A stretch of DNA of 64,000 nt from Shewanella sp. KT0246. GTDB lineage: Bacteria > Pseudomonadota > Gammaproteobacteria > Enterobacterales > Shewanellaceae. Positions 40,411 to 49,513 of the stretch are shown piece after piece. Position 1 is the stretch's first letter; every line of letters starts with the position of its first letter. Location: contig NZ_BPEV01000023.1 in the NCBI RefSeq assembly GCF_019654955.1, positions 1-64,000 of the forward strand. Direction: 5' to 3'. Both the position numbers and the translations under genes were made by a program. The notes beneath the pieces were generated by a model. The model saw only the letters and a list, made by a program, of their open reading frames with translations, ran no database searches and was not told the origin of the DNA.

Positions 40411-41706
40411 TTACGGTAGTTGTACTTTCGATAACCTATTTTGAATTGCTCTATTTAGCGCCTTTTTCATTCGCGCACTATCACAGGGTTCAGCAAACCC
40501 TAAACCTTCTGCATGAGGGTTAATTTGTGTCGGCAGTGGCACAATCCGATAGCAAGTATCACCATGTTTCATTATACGATTAGGGTCTAAGCGATGGTCG
40601 AGAGTTGTGGCTTGTCGCTTGTCTTCTATTTCTATGATTTCAATATTAAACATTTCAGGCGTCAGCTCACTCAAACTGGCTCCATCACCAGAGGTGGCTC
40701 TGCGCGCTTGTTGAGAAACCAACGTTTGTAACGCTTGCTGGTTTAAGTTTTGCAAAACATTACTTGTCGCTGAATTCAAAACATTAAATTGTGAGTCACT
40801 TAATTCATTTTTATTGAACAGGTGCGAATGGGCAGCCTCATCCTTCGGCTCCTGCAGATACATGCTGTCGACACTGCTCCAATTAAATTCAGTATCTAGT
40901 TTACTGGGAGCAGTATTTATCGTTTTATCATTTATAGGTTCGACATTTGATAGTTCGTCTACAGTGACTTTTTCGATTATAACTTCTTCAATAGGAGCTG
41001 CAGGTAATGGTGCTTGCTCAATAACTTGTTCTAATGCTACTGGCTTCACTTCAGTATCTAGCGGTATATTTTCTAGTGCCTTTATTGCCGCTATTGTAGT
41101 GGCAGAGTCGGAATTGACTTCAGCTGACGGCTCTGATGTTTCTGCAGGAGCCTTTTGTGGAGTCTGCTCTGGGGTGATTTTATGTTTAGTTGCTTGAGAA
41201 ATTGCCGCTAACTGTTCTGCAGAAATGAAATAAGCATTTATTTCATTATTCTCTAATTGTGATTGTATTGAACTGTCTATTTTGTCTTCTTGTCTAGCTT
41301 TAGCTATTTCGACAAACACATCAACGGTTTGCTCAGCCAATAACAATAGTAATAAGAAACCAGCGACATGAATGATGGTCACAAATATCACGCTTGGTGA
41401 CAGTATCTGTTTTAATCTTGTGGCTAAATAGTGGTTTTCAGCAAGTGCAGTTGTCTCCCTAGCAGAATCAATTGACTCGGCACGCAAACTTGGAATGGAT
41501 AGAGTAATATCTGCACAGTTAAGGTTTTTGAGGTTTGAAAATGCTAGTTCTGATTGTTCAAAATCGATATCTTTAGCTTGTGTCTGTCTTTCAGCTGAAA
41601 TAAATGGCGTTACATTGTCTGCATCAATATTCTCAAGAAACAGATCGTGTTCCAACAATTTATTATTTGTTGCTGTTTTTAAATCTGCTTCATGCTTATC
41701 GATCAT
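40411..41706 (-). CDS. Single-pass membrane protein of unknown function
   Basis: 431 residues; I recognise no family. A cytosolic polar N-terminus of about 105 residues is followed by one membrane helix (about 106-128, VIFVTIIHVAGFLLLLLLAE). A long acidic, Pro/Ala/Glu-rich region (about 165-290) leads to a more conserved-looking C-terminal part (about 300-431), with two cysteines (GDTCYRIV and FAEPCDSA) that could form a disulfide in the periplasm. The layout recalls TonB- or TolA-like spanning proteins, but I see no TonB C-terminal motif. A GGATG-like ribosome site precedes the ATG. It is 200 bases upstream of the TPP riboswitch on the same strand and likely independent of it. Confidence 0.6.
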   Translation of the reverse strand: MIDKHEADLKTATNNKLLEHDLFLENIDADNVTPFISAERQTQAKDIDFEQSELAFSNLKNLNCADITLSIPSLRAESIDSARETTALAENHYLATRLKQILSPSVIFVTIIHVAGFLLLLLLAEQTVDVFVEIAKARQEDKIDSSIQSQLENNEINAYFISAEQLAAISQATKHKITPEQTPQKAPAETSEPSAEVNSDSATTIAAIKALENIPLDTEVKPVALEQVIEQAPLPAAPIEEVIIEKVTVDELSNVEPINDKTINTAPSKLDTEFNWSSVDSMYLQEPKDEAAHSHLFNKNELSDSQFNVLNSATSNVLQNLNQQALQTLVSQQARRATSGDGASLSELTPEMFNIEIIEIEDKRQATTLDHRLDPNRIMKHGDTCYRIVPLPTQINPHAEGLGFAEPCDSARMKKALNRAIQNRLSKVQLP

Positions 41707-41994
41707 TTAGCGCATCCTATCGCTCGAAAACATACTCATTTCAATAAATTGTAATTGATTGGTTTTTTAACCACCTAGAATCTAATCATCATGGTTTGAA
41801 TAACATCTGATTCACAATTACAGAAATAGTTCACTTTGGCATCTATTTTACTTACACCTCAACGTTTAACAGCTAACATTTTGAATGTATTAGTAAAACA
41901 AATTAAGCTTACACGTGTACGCTAAAATCATAGTATTTTATTATTTAAGCTGTTACTCTAATTTCCACATTGCTTAACTAGGTTGTATGCAAAG

Positions 41995-42675
41995 ATGTCT
42001 CTTGAGTTAAATGCAGATCAAAAAATTGAAGCTAGCCCGCACTACCAGTCAGATTATTGCGCGACTGAAGAGTTAGCTAATAGCGTTACCCATGGTATTG
42101 GCGTGTTTGCAGGTCTTATCGCAATGGTTGCTATGCTAGTGAAAGGCTCATCGCATTTAAATGCCACTGAAATGTTTGGTATTGGAATTTATGGTCTCAG
42201 CATTGTTTTATTATTTCTCGCATCAACCCTATACCACTCAAGCACTACGCAGTTATGGCGAAAACGTTTCAAAATGGCCGATCATTGTGCCATCTACACC
42301 TTAATTGCAGGTACCTACACTCCGTTAATGCTTATTAGTCTAGATGGCGAACAAGCCAATATTGTACTCGCTGCCATTTGGTTGCTCGCATTAGGTGGTA
42401 TTGTATTTAAAACCCTGTTTATAGGTCGATTTAAAGCTTTCAGTGTCATTCTTTATTTAATCATGGGTTGGTTGTGCGTTACTGTGATGAGTGATCTTAT
42501 TCAAGGCATGTCCAACTTAGGATTTAATTTGTTACTATTAGGTGGTGCTTTCTACAGCATTGGAGTCATTTTCTATGTGAGTAAGCGTATTCCTTATAAT
42601 CATGCTATTTGGCATTTGTTTGTTCTATCTGGTGCGCTGTCTCATTTTCTGTGTATCTATTTAACGGTGATTTAG
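41995..42675 (+). CDS. Hemolysin III / YqfA family membrane protein
   Basis: Seven-helix membrane protein of the HlyIII (PAQR-related) family, 226 residues from the ATG at 41995; a TTG twelve bases earlier (41983) is an alternative. The family's metal-site residues appear: NSVTHGIG (His), STLYHSST (Ser and His), MADHCAIY and the C-terminal FYVSKRIPYNHAIWHLFVL. Despite the name, bacterial members are not shown to be toxins in general; YqfA of E. coli is an inner-membrane protein tied to fatty-acid homeostasis. No operon partner. Confidence 0.88.
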   Translation: MSLELNADQKIEASPHYQSDYCATEELANSVTHGIGVFAGLIAMVAMLVKGSSHLNATEMFGIGIYGLSIVLLFLASTLYHSSTTQLWRKRFKMADHCAIYTLIAGTYTPLMLISLDGEQANIVLAAIWLLALGGIVFKTLFIGRFKAFSVILYLIMGWLCVTVMSDLIQGMSNLGFNLLLLGGAFYSIGVIFYVSKRIPYNHAIWHLFVLSGALSHFLCIYLTVI

Positions 42676-42770
42676 TAGTTTAATCACTGTCTCCAAATTT
42701 TATAGCTCGTAATGATTCCTATCAGCACAATGATGCTTTATGCTGATGTTTTATTTGTGATGCTTTATAC

Positions 42771-43115
42771 ATGAACGAGCTGTCTTCGAAACAAAAAATT
42801 TGGTTTATCGTCAACATGATCCCCGAAGGAAATGTTCTCGCCTACGGCAAGGTTGCCGATCTTGCAGGTCTTCCAGGCCGCGCACGTTATGTATCTAAAG
42901 CATTAAAGGACGCCCCATCTCATCTTAACCTTCCTTGGCATAGAGTCATTAACAGCCTAGGGAAAATATCCTTTAAACTCAATACGATTAGTTTCCAAAA
43001 TCAGCAAGAGCGTCTAAGATCAGAAGGAATTGAAGTGAACAAAGGTAAGATTTCACTGTCAAAATTTGAATGGAAGCCTGATATGGCAACATTGGTTCTC
43101 TCTTTACCTTTTTAA
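42771..43115 (+). CDS. Alkyltransferase-like DNA repair protein (ATL, YbaZ type)
   Basis: 114 residues, matching the DNA-binding domain of O6-alkylguanine transferase. The active-site PCHRV of true MGMT is replaced by PWHRVI (Trp for Cys), which defines the ATL group. Such proteins bind and flip O6-alkylguanine but cannot transfer the alkyl group, and hand the lesion to nucleotide excision repair. The winged-helix stretch VADLAGLPGRARYVSKAL is present. The DUF3108 gene starts 20 bases later, so the two may share a transcript. Confidence 0.92.
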   Translation: MNELSSKQKIWFIVNMIPEGNVLAYGKVADLAGLPGRARYVSKALKDAPSHLNLPWHRVINSLGKISFKLNTISFQNQQERLRSEGIEVNKGKISLSKFEWKPDMATLVLSLPF

Positions 43116-43135
43116 CTCCAGACATAGGTACTATT

Positions 43136-44077
43136 TTGGTTAAACTATTTTCTGAAATTTCGAATCATATTACTTTTAGCAAAAAGCCTTGTTCAATTAT
43201 CGCCCTTCTGGCGACAATATACGTTCAACCATTCAATTTAGCTTATGCGCAAACCACAGAAGATATTCAATCAGAAACTACTAACGAGGTTAGCTCAGCT
43301 GTTACAGAATTAGATTCTACGAAATTGGCTTCTACCAATAAGACTTCTGCTATGAGTAACATTGAAGTTGAAAACAAAAGCGACTTCCTAACACCTCTAG
43401 CTCCACATGATGCCGAATATAATGTTTATTACGGCAGCATCCATTTAGGTAAAGCGCGCTATCAATTACCTTTATCAGATAACGGTTTCTATCAATACCG
43501 ATTCGATAGTGATGTCAGCTTATTGATGCTATCTGATGTGCGTAACATCAGTAGTGAGTTCCAATTAGTCGAGGGAAAACTTAAACCTATTCGTTATATG
43601 AGTAAACGCACTGGCACAGGAAGTGACTATAACGAACAAACCGTATTTGCAGAAGGCCAAGGTGTTATTCACACCATATATAAAGATGAGCGAGCTAAAC
43701 TAGACTATGCAAACGATATTTTCGACCCATTAATGGTACAACTGCAATTTAGAATGGATATGTACAATCCACCAGAGAAACTGCAATACAAGATGGTGAA
43801 AGATAAAGAACTCGATGATTATGAATTTAAAGTTGTAGGTAAAGAGCGAGTGACTATCGAGAGTGGTTCATACGAAACCATTAAGATTGAAGTAGTAAGA
43901 ACCAGTAAAAAACGCCAAACTTTTTTTTGGATGGCGCCAGACTTAGGCTTCTTACCCATTAGACTTAGTCACTTCTCAAAAGGCAGTAAGCAACTAGATA
44001 TTAAATTGGATAATTATCAGTTTTTAGACACACCTAAAACCGTAACAGCTGTGCCAGAAATGGCATCAAAAAAATAA
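43136..44077 (+). CDS. DUF3108 family exported protein
   Basis: 313 residues from a TTG start at 43136. I prefer this over the first ATG, which lies about 70 residues in, because only the TTG gives a signal peptide (about 1-38, ending LAYAQ); a weak ATAGG ribosome site lies before it. The DUF3108 domain covers about 80-295 and includes AEYNVYYGSIHLGKARYQL and FKVVGKERVTIESGSYETIK. These proteins are thought to be periplasmic beta-sandwiches of unknown role. A disordered Ser/Thr/Glu stretch follows the signal. Confidence 0.85.
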   Translation: MVKLFSEISNHITFSKKPCSIIALLATIYVQPFNLAYAQTTEDIQSETTNEVSSAVTELDSTKLASTNKTSAMSNIEVENKSDFLTPLAPHDAEYNVYYGSIHLGKARYQLPLSDNGFYQYRFDSDVSLLMLSDVRNISSEFQLVEGKLKPIRYMSKRTGTGSDYNEQTVFAEGQGVIHTIYKDERAKLDYANDIFDPLMVQLQFRMDMYNPPEKLQYKMVKDKELDDYEFKVVGKERVTIESGSYETIKIEVVRTSKKRQTFFWMAPDLGFLPIRLSHFSKGSKQLDIKLDNYQFLDTPKTVTAVPEMASKK

Positions 44078-44137
44078 CAAGCGTTTGAAATTGATTTACG
44101 AACAGCGTTTGAATATGGTTATAGCGTTCATAATAAT

Positions 44138-44182
44138 AAAATGACAATCTACCAATATCTCCTTATTGGAGACTGTCATTTA
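44138..44182. terminator. Bidirectional terminator between DUF3108 gene and yafJ
   Basis: Long imperfect hairpin: AAATGACAATCT pairs with AGACTGTCATTT, and an inner CCAATA/TATTGG stem extends it. A-rich and T-rich flanks let it serve both convergent genes. Confidence 0.75.
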
Positions 44183-44222
44183 TCTTTATGTTCAATCTAT
44201 AACAAATGAATTTTTCTATTAT

Positions 44223-45008
44223 CTATGCTTGATTACTCGCTTGAAGTTCACCTTTCCTGAAAAGCTTCCAGTCACCTGGTTTTAATATGTTCCACTCTTC
44301 ATTTTTAGTAAGAGGCCTAGTCGCAATAACAGTAACAACGTCATTTGGCGTGGTTTCTTTATTAAAGTCGATAACCACATCTGTATCGATTAGTTTTGCT
44401 TTCCCAAAGGGTGCACGGCGGGTGATATAGCAAAGGTTATTGCTACAATATGTCATCAAGTCCACACCATCGCTTAGGATCATATTAAACACACCAAGCG
44501 TTCTAATCTCATCAGCTAGACCTGCAATAAACGCAAATACAGCGTTCATATTTTCCGGTTGTTTAGGACCAAATTCAACTAACACCTGTTCCATTATCCA
44601 GCAGAAAGCCAACTCACTGTCAGTGTCACCAACAGGTTGGAAACGGTTAACGACAAACTTTTCTTGATAATCAGATAACTGACCATTGTGGGCATATGTC
44701 CAATACTTACCCCATAATTCCCGTGTGAAAGGATGGGTATTTTCAAGTGACACACAACCTCGATTAGCCTGACGAATATGGCTTACGACTATCTCACTTT
44801 TGATAGGGTAAGATTTAATCAGTTTGGCAATATGTGACTCACTGCTTGGACAAGCATCTTTAAAAGTACGACTACCCTTGCCTTCGTAGAAAGTAATTCC
44901 CCAGCCATCGACATGAGGACCAGTCACACCGCCTCTTTCAGCTAAACCTGTGAAACTAAACACAATATCAGTTGGAACGTTAGCGCTCATCGCTAATAAC
45001 TCACACAT
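44223..45008 (-). CDS. yafJ: Class II glutamine amidotransferase, YafJ type
   Basis: 261 residues, starting MCELLAMSANVP so that Cys 2 becomes the N-terminal nucleophile of a class II (Ntn) glutaminase domain. Other active-site stretches are SHIRQANRGCVSLENTHPF and WTYAHNGQL. There is no fused synthetase domain, and the acceptor partner of YafJ proteins is unknown. It is divergent from fadE and shares the 215-base intergenic region holding fatty-acid operator-like sites. Confidence 0.92.
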   Translation of the reverse strand: MCELLAMSANVPTDIVFSFTGLAERGGVTGPHVDGWGITFYEGKGSRTFKDACPSSESHIAKLIKSYPIKSEIVVSHIRQANRGCVSLENTHPFTRELWGKYWTYAHNGQLSDYQEKFVVNRFQPVGDTDSELAFCWIMEQVLVEFGPKQPENMNAVFAFIAGLADEIRTLGVFNMILSDGVDLMTYCSNNLCYITRRAPFGKAKLIDTDVVIDFNKETTPNDVVTVIATRPLTKNEEWNILKPGDWKLFRKGELQASNQA

Positions 45009-45109
45009 GGGGAAACGCCTTAAAAAGTTTTATAAGTCATAATTTTATCTAATAACTATTGTACCTAGTGCAAAACATTTTTGGGATATTTTATTGTAGA
45101 AAATATTTT

Positions 45110-45122
45110 AAACAATTGTTTG
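45110..45122. promoter_or_regulatory. PsrA-like operator upstream of fadE
   Basis: AAACAATTGTTTG fits the published Pseudomonas PsrA consensus (G/C)AAAC-N(2-4)-GTTT(G/C), with only the outermost left base off. PsrA senses long-chain fatty acids and controls beta-oxidation genes. It is 127-139 bases before the fadE start. Confidence 0.45.
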
Positions 45123-45166
45123 AAAAAACTTGTAATCGTGGTCAGTAACGTTTAATTTTATGTGAT

Positions 45167-45181
45167 ACAGGTCTGACCACA
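45167..45181. promoter_or_regulatory. FadR-like operator upstream of fadE
   Basis: ACAGGTCTGACCACA contains the FadR core GGTC-N-GACC as a perfect palindrome, centred 75 bases before the fadE start. FadR represses beta-oxidation genes until acyl-CoA binds it. Confidence 0.5.
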
Positions 45182-45248
45182 CTCAGTTCTGTGAATAGGA
45201 TCATTAATTTGTAAGTGCTCATTTTTGAATGCTTTAAGGAGAAAGACA

Positions 45249-47696
45249 TTGACTACCCTGACTTGGATCATCGCCATGATCGCAGTGCTCGGCGCAGCCA
45301 CTTATATGCGAGTGTCGTTACTCACGGCTACCGTAGCTGCTGCAGTCGTCATGCTGATTGGCAGCGTATTAGATATTGTTGGTAGCGTGGCATGGATTGT
45401 ATTTTTAGTCTTAGCACTACCGCTAAATGTAAAATCATTCCGCCAAAACTTCATTTCCCGTCCATTGCTTAAAGTATATCAAGGCATCATGCCTGAAATG
45501 TCTTCAACAGAAAAAGAAGCCATTGAAGCTGGTACGACTTGGTGGGAAGCTGATTTGTTTGCGGGTAACCCAAACTGGAACAAATTACACAACTACCCTA
45601 AAGGTCGTTTGACTGCTGAAGAGCAAGCTTTCCTTGATGGCCCTGTTGAAACAGTGTGTAAAATGCTTAACCAACATCAAGTGTCACATGAACTTGCTGA
45701 TTTACCACCAGAAGTTTGGCAATACCTAAAAGATGAAGGTTTCTTTGCCATGATCATCAAGAAAAAATACGGTGGTCTTGAATATTCAGCTTATGCCCAA
45801 TCTCGTGTGCTTCAGAAGCTTGCTGGCTTAAGTAGTGAATTAGCATCAACTGTTGGTGTACCAAATTCTTTAGGTCCTGGTGAACTACTTCAGCACTACG
45901 GCACCCCAGAACAACAAGATCATTACCTACCTCGCCTAGCAAAAGGCTTAGAAGTACCTTGTTTTGCATTAACTAGCCCTGAAGCTGGTAGTGATGCAGG
46001 TGCAATCCCTGATTTTGGTGTTGTGTGTAAAGGTGAATTTGAAGGCGAAGAAGTGTTAGGTATGAAACTAACATGGAACAAGCGCTACATTACCTTAGCC
46101 CCTGTTGCTACTGTATTAGGTTTAGCGTTCAAATTACGCGATCCTGATGGCCTACTTGGCGATACTGAAGATTTAGGTATTACTTGTGCGCTTATCCCAA
46201 CCGACATCCCAGGTGTTGAAACTGGTCGTCGTCATTTCCCGCTTAACTGTATGTTCCAAAATGGTCCAACACGGGGTAATGAAGTCTTTGTCCCATTAAG
46301 CTTCATCATTGGCGGCCCAGAAATGGCTGGTCAAGGCTGGCGTATGCTGGTTGAGTGTTTGTCAGTGGGTCGTGGTATCACCCTGCCTTCTAACTCTGCT
46401 GGCGGCATTAAAACGGCAGCACTAGCAACAGGTGCTTATGCACGCATTCGTCGTCAATTTAAGCTACCTATCGGTAAACTTGAAGGCATTGAAGAGCCAA
46501 TGGCACGAATTGGCGGTAACGCTTATCTAATGGACGCTGTGAGCTCGCTTACCACTGTTGGTATAGGTTTAGGTGAAAAACCTTCGGTTATCTCTGCAAT
46601 CGTTAAATATCATTTAACCGATAGAATGCAGAAATGTGTTATCGATGCGATGGATATCCACGGTGGTAAAGGTGTGTGTCTTGGCCCGAATAACTATTTA
46701 GGTCGCGGTTACCAAGCTGCACCGATTGCGATTACCGTTGAAGGGGCAAACATTTTGACCCGCTCAATGATCATTTATGGTCAAGGCGCTATTCGTTGTC
46801 ATCCATATGTACTTGCCGAAATGGAATCAGCTTTTGATACCACTTCTGGTAAAGGCTTAAGTAACTTTGATAATGCGATATTCGGCCATATCGGTTTCGC
46901 TATGTCTAACTTTGTAAGAAGCTTTTGGATGGGTGTAACATCTAGCCACTTCTCAAAATCACCTTATAACGATAAAACAAAACGTTATTACCAACAGATG
47001 AATCGCTTCAGTGCTAACTTAGCCTTGTTATCAGATTTAGCGATGGCAACACTGGGTGGCAACCTGAAACGTAAAGAACGTATTTCGGCTCGTTTAGGCG
47101 ATTTATTAAGCCAGTTATACCTCGCGTCAGCAACGCTTAAACGTTATGAAGATGAAGGTCGTTTAACTGAGGATTTACCGTTAGTCCAATGGGCTGTTGA
47201 AGATTCACTTTATAAACTACAAACATCACTTGATGATTTACTAGATAACTTCCCTATGGGTCTTGGTTTCGCCTTACGCGCTGTCATCTTCCCGTTTGGT
47301 CGCCCTCTTAAACGTCCAAGTGATGTACTAGACCATAAAGTATCAAAAATTATGCAAACTCCGTGTGCTAGCCGTGACCGCTTAGGTCAAGGTCAATTCT
47401 GGACTCCTTCAGAGCACAACGTGGTGGGTATTCAAGAACAAACCTTACTGGATATTCTGGCTTCAGAGCCATTATATGACAAGGTATGTAAAGCTGCAGG
47501 TAAACGTCTGCCATTTATGTGGTTAGACAAAGTTGCTGCGGAAGGTAAAGCACTTGGCGTGTTAAGCGATGCTGAAGTTGCATTACTCGAAAGAGCTGAA
47601 GTTGGGCGTCTGAAATCAATTAATGTTGATGATTTCGACTCAGAAGAACTTGAAGCAAAAGCTGCTGTAATAGCAAAACAAATTCAAGCAGCTTGA
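45249..47696 (+). CDS. fadE: Acyl-CoA dehydrogenase FadE
   Basis: First step of fatty-acid beta-oxidation. I choose the TTG at 45249, seven bases after AAGGAG, over the upstream TTG at 45225. It gives 815 residues, almost exactly E. coli FadE (814). Two N-terminal hydrophobic segments (about 1-55) anchor it. The acyl-CoA dehydrogenase core follows, with [32 protein letters not shown] and [21 protein letters not shown]. The C-terminal third (about 560-815) is the FadE-specific extension. A strong terminator follows. Confidence 0.97.
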   Translation: MTTLTWIIAMIAVLGAATYMRVSLLTATVAAAVVMLIGSVLDIVGSVAWIVFLVLALPLNVKSFRQNFISRPLLKVYQGIMPEMSSTEKEAIEAGTTWWEADLFAGNPNWNKLHNYPKGRLTAEEQAFLDGPVETVCKMLNQHQVSHELADLPPEVWQYLKDEGFFAMIIKKKYGGLEYSAYAQSRVLQKLAGLSSELASTVGVPNSLGPGELLQHYGTPEQQDHYLPRLAKGLEVPCFALTSPEAGSDAGAIPDFGVVCKGEFEGEEVLGMKLTWNKRYITLAPVATVLGLAFKLRDPDGLLGDTEDLGITCALIPTDIPGVETGRRHFPLNCMFQNGPTRGNEVFVPLSFIIGGPEMAGQGWRMLVECLSVGRGITLPSNSAGGIKTAALATGAYARIRRQFKLPIGKLEGIEEPMARIGGNAYLMDAVSSLTTVGIGLGEKPSVISAIVKYHLTDRMQKCVIDAMDIHGGKGVCLGPNNYLGRGYQAAPIAITVEGANILTRSMIIYGQGAIRCHPYVLAEMESAFDTTSGKGLSNFDNAIFGHIGFAMSNFVRSFWMGVTSSHFSKSPYNDKTKRYYQQMNRFSANLALLSDLAMATLGGNLKRKERISARLGDLLSQLYLASATLKRYEDEGRLTEDLPLVQWAVEDSLYKLQTSLDDLLDNFPMGLGFALRAVIFPFGRPLKRPSDVLDHKVSKIMQTPCASRDRLGQGQFWTPSEHNVVGIQEQTLLDILASEPLYDKVCKAAGKRLPFMWLDKVAAEGKALGVLSDAEVALLERAEVGRLKSINVDDFDSEELEAKAAVIAKQIQAA

Positions 47697-47717
47697 TAGA
47701 TTTCACAATCTAACTTC

Positions 47718-47747
47718 AAAGGGAAAGCAATTGCTTTCCCTTTTTTT
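47718..47747 (+). terminator. Terminator after fadE
   Basis: AAAGGGAAAGC / GCTTTCCCTTT stem with an AATT centre, then seven T, 20 bases after the fadE stop. Confidence 0.9.
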
Positions 47748-47943
47748 ATCTCCAAATGTCCCCTATTACACAAACCCTGCTATCGATTAACTTCCTATGA
47801 GTAATTGGAACATTGTTTTTCTTAAATATGGATATTGTTGTTAAATGCCAGCAAATTAGCGCTAGTTTAATTGTAATTTGTTAAGACAGTGACGATGAGT
47901 TAGTTTAGATTATAAACTGGTCACTTTACCTTCAAGGAAGAAA

Positions 47944-48924
47944 ATGAAAATTTTGCCAAATCTAACTATTATTGCAATTTTAGCCTCAAGTAGCGTGAAT
48001 GCTAAGCCGATTATAGTTACTCAAGATAATTTCCCCCAAGCTTATACCAACCTGCGTTTTGCTGCGATTATTGACAAAGCTGGCGGCTTAAATAAATTCA
48101 TAAAGATGCCAGTTCCAAGTAGTGTTCCAACTGAGCAGTTCGTTGTAAGAATGAATAGAGATACTGCATATTCAACTTCTGTTTTCGATTTATCTAGCAG
48201 AAAAGTTTACGTCACAATCCCGAAAACAGATAAGTACGTAACCATTCAAGTCGTCGATGAAAATCATGAAACCCAGCGGATGATATATGGCTCAGGCAGG
48301 CACTTGTTAACCGCTAAGACAGATCATGCATTTGTCATAGTTCGTACTCTTGATAGTGAGTTACGTGACAATATTGTGGTAGAAGCACCACAACCAAAAC
48401 CATTCAAAACAAAAAACTGGGATAAACAATCACTCCAAAAAACAGAAGAAGCTGGCAATGCCGATTTCAGTGATGGTTATTACCAAGCCAGTGCTTTTAG
48501 TAATGTTGAAAGCGGTCAAACTCCATACATGAACTATGTTGGTGTTGCAGGCGGCTGGGGCGGCGCAATGGTCATGGATAACATTTATCAAACCAGCCCC
48601 TATTTTGACGCTAATGGTTGCTACGAAACGACATTCGTCAATCCGGAAGCAACTTACTTTTGGTCAGCTACTGTATATAACGGTGACGGATATATGTTTA
48701 ATGACGTTGCCAATATATCAAGTGAAATGAAGCCAAAGAAAAATGCTGATGGAACTTATACTTTACGTTTTGGTTGCAAAGGCCAGCCAAACAACATTCC
48801 AGTGTTAGAAGGAAATACCACAGGCAAATTTAATGTCTTGATGCGCCATTATGGCCCTAGTGAAATGGTGAGTAATGGCGAATACGGTTACAACATGACG
48901 CAGTTTATTCGAAAGTCTGATTAA
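47944..48924 (+). CDS. DUF1254/DUF1214 family exported protein
   Basis: 326 residues with a signal peptide (about 1-20, SSVNAK). The N-terminal DUF1254-like part includes RMNRDTAYSTSVFDLS and YVTIQVVDENHET. The C-terminal DUF1214-like part (about 215-320) includes YFWSATVYNGDGYMFND and a final GPSEMVSNGEYG. This two-domain architecture is widespread in proteobacterial periplasmic proteins with no established function. The start has a CAAGGAAG ribosome site. It is a single-gene unit. Confidence 0.85.
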   Translation: MKILPNLTIIAILASSSVNAKPIIVTQDNFPQAYTNLRFAAIIDKAGGLNKFIKMPVPSSVPTEQFVVRMNRDTAYSTSVFDLSSRKVYVTIPKTDKYVTIQVVDENHETQRMIYGSGRHLLTAKTDHAFVIVRTLDSELRDNIVVEAPQPKPFKTKNWDKQSLQKTEEAGNADFSDGYYQASAFSNVESGQTPYMNYVGVAGGWGGAMVMDNIYQTSPYFDANGCYETTFVNPEATYFWSATVYNGDGYMFNDVANISSEMKPKKNADGTYTLRFGCKGQPNNIPVLEGNTTGKFNVLMRHYGPSEMVSNGEYGYNMTQFIRKSD

Positions 48925-48982
48925 TGTTAAATACGCTATCAGGAGATTGATTATTGCGAAATGAATTGAGGCAAAGTAAAGA

Positions 48983-49318
48983 TTATTTTAATCGCTTTGC
49001 CCAATTCCCATTATGCTGAGCTTCACAACGTGTTTCGCTATCAAACACGACTTGTTTTGTTTGCAGCTTAATGCCCTGCTGCTGTAATTTATGAATTATC
49101 AAATTTTGAATATAAACATCTTCTTTGTGTAATACTAAACCTGTCAGTTGAGAATCATTTTCAAAAATACATACAACTTTTAATGAGGTCGGAAATGCAC
49201 TGAATTTAACCGTATGGGTTAGCCACTCAAAGCCTTGATATTGATCAAGTAACATATCGCAAACTTCTGTCAATGTTTCTGTAATTTGTCTGTCTAATTT
49301 TTTATCTGTTTTTTTCAT
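48983..49318 (-). CDS. Small conserved cytosolic protein, function unknown
   Basis: 111 residues, no signal or membrane segment. The stretch CDMLLDQYQGFEWLTHTVKF followed by FPTSLKVVCIF is familiar from proteins of similar length in Shewanella and Vibrio that databases often label Fis family regulator. I see no Fis-like helix-turn-helix, so I would not accept that label. The alternating strands and helices suggest a compact alpha/beta fold. It stands alone, convergent with the DUF1254 gene. Confidence 0.7.
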   Translation of the reverse strand: MKKTDKKLDRQITETLTEVCDMLLDQYQGFEWLTHTVKFSAFPTSLKVVCIFENDSQLTGLVLHKEDVYIQNLIIHKLQQQGIKLQTKQVVFDSETRCEAQHNGNWAKRLK

Positions 49319-49470
49319 TCATTCATGACTTAGTGTTAACTACAGCCAGTTCCCCGCCATTATCATATTATTTTCGTATGTTTCTGAGTAAATTACTAAA
49401 GAAACATAAGACCCAAGATGCTCTTTATACCGACTCACTAAATAAAAACATCTACATAACTAGCAATAAA

Positions 49471-49496
49471 AAAGCCAGTTAAAACTAACTGGCTTT
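49471..49496 (-). terminator. Terminator after the RND permease gene
   Basis: AAAGCCAGTT / AACTGGCTTT stem with a six-base loop; on the minus strand it is followed by TTTATTG, closing the efflux operon. Confidence 0.8.
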
Positions 49497-49513
49497 ATTT
49501 AGCTTGCTAAAGA

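Noticed and set aside
41995..42675. Calling the HlyIII-family gene a toxin
   Set aside because: The family name is historical; membrane topology and conserved His/Ser sites point to a PAQR-like membrane protein.
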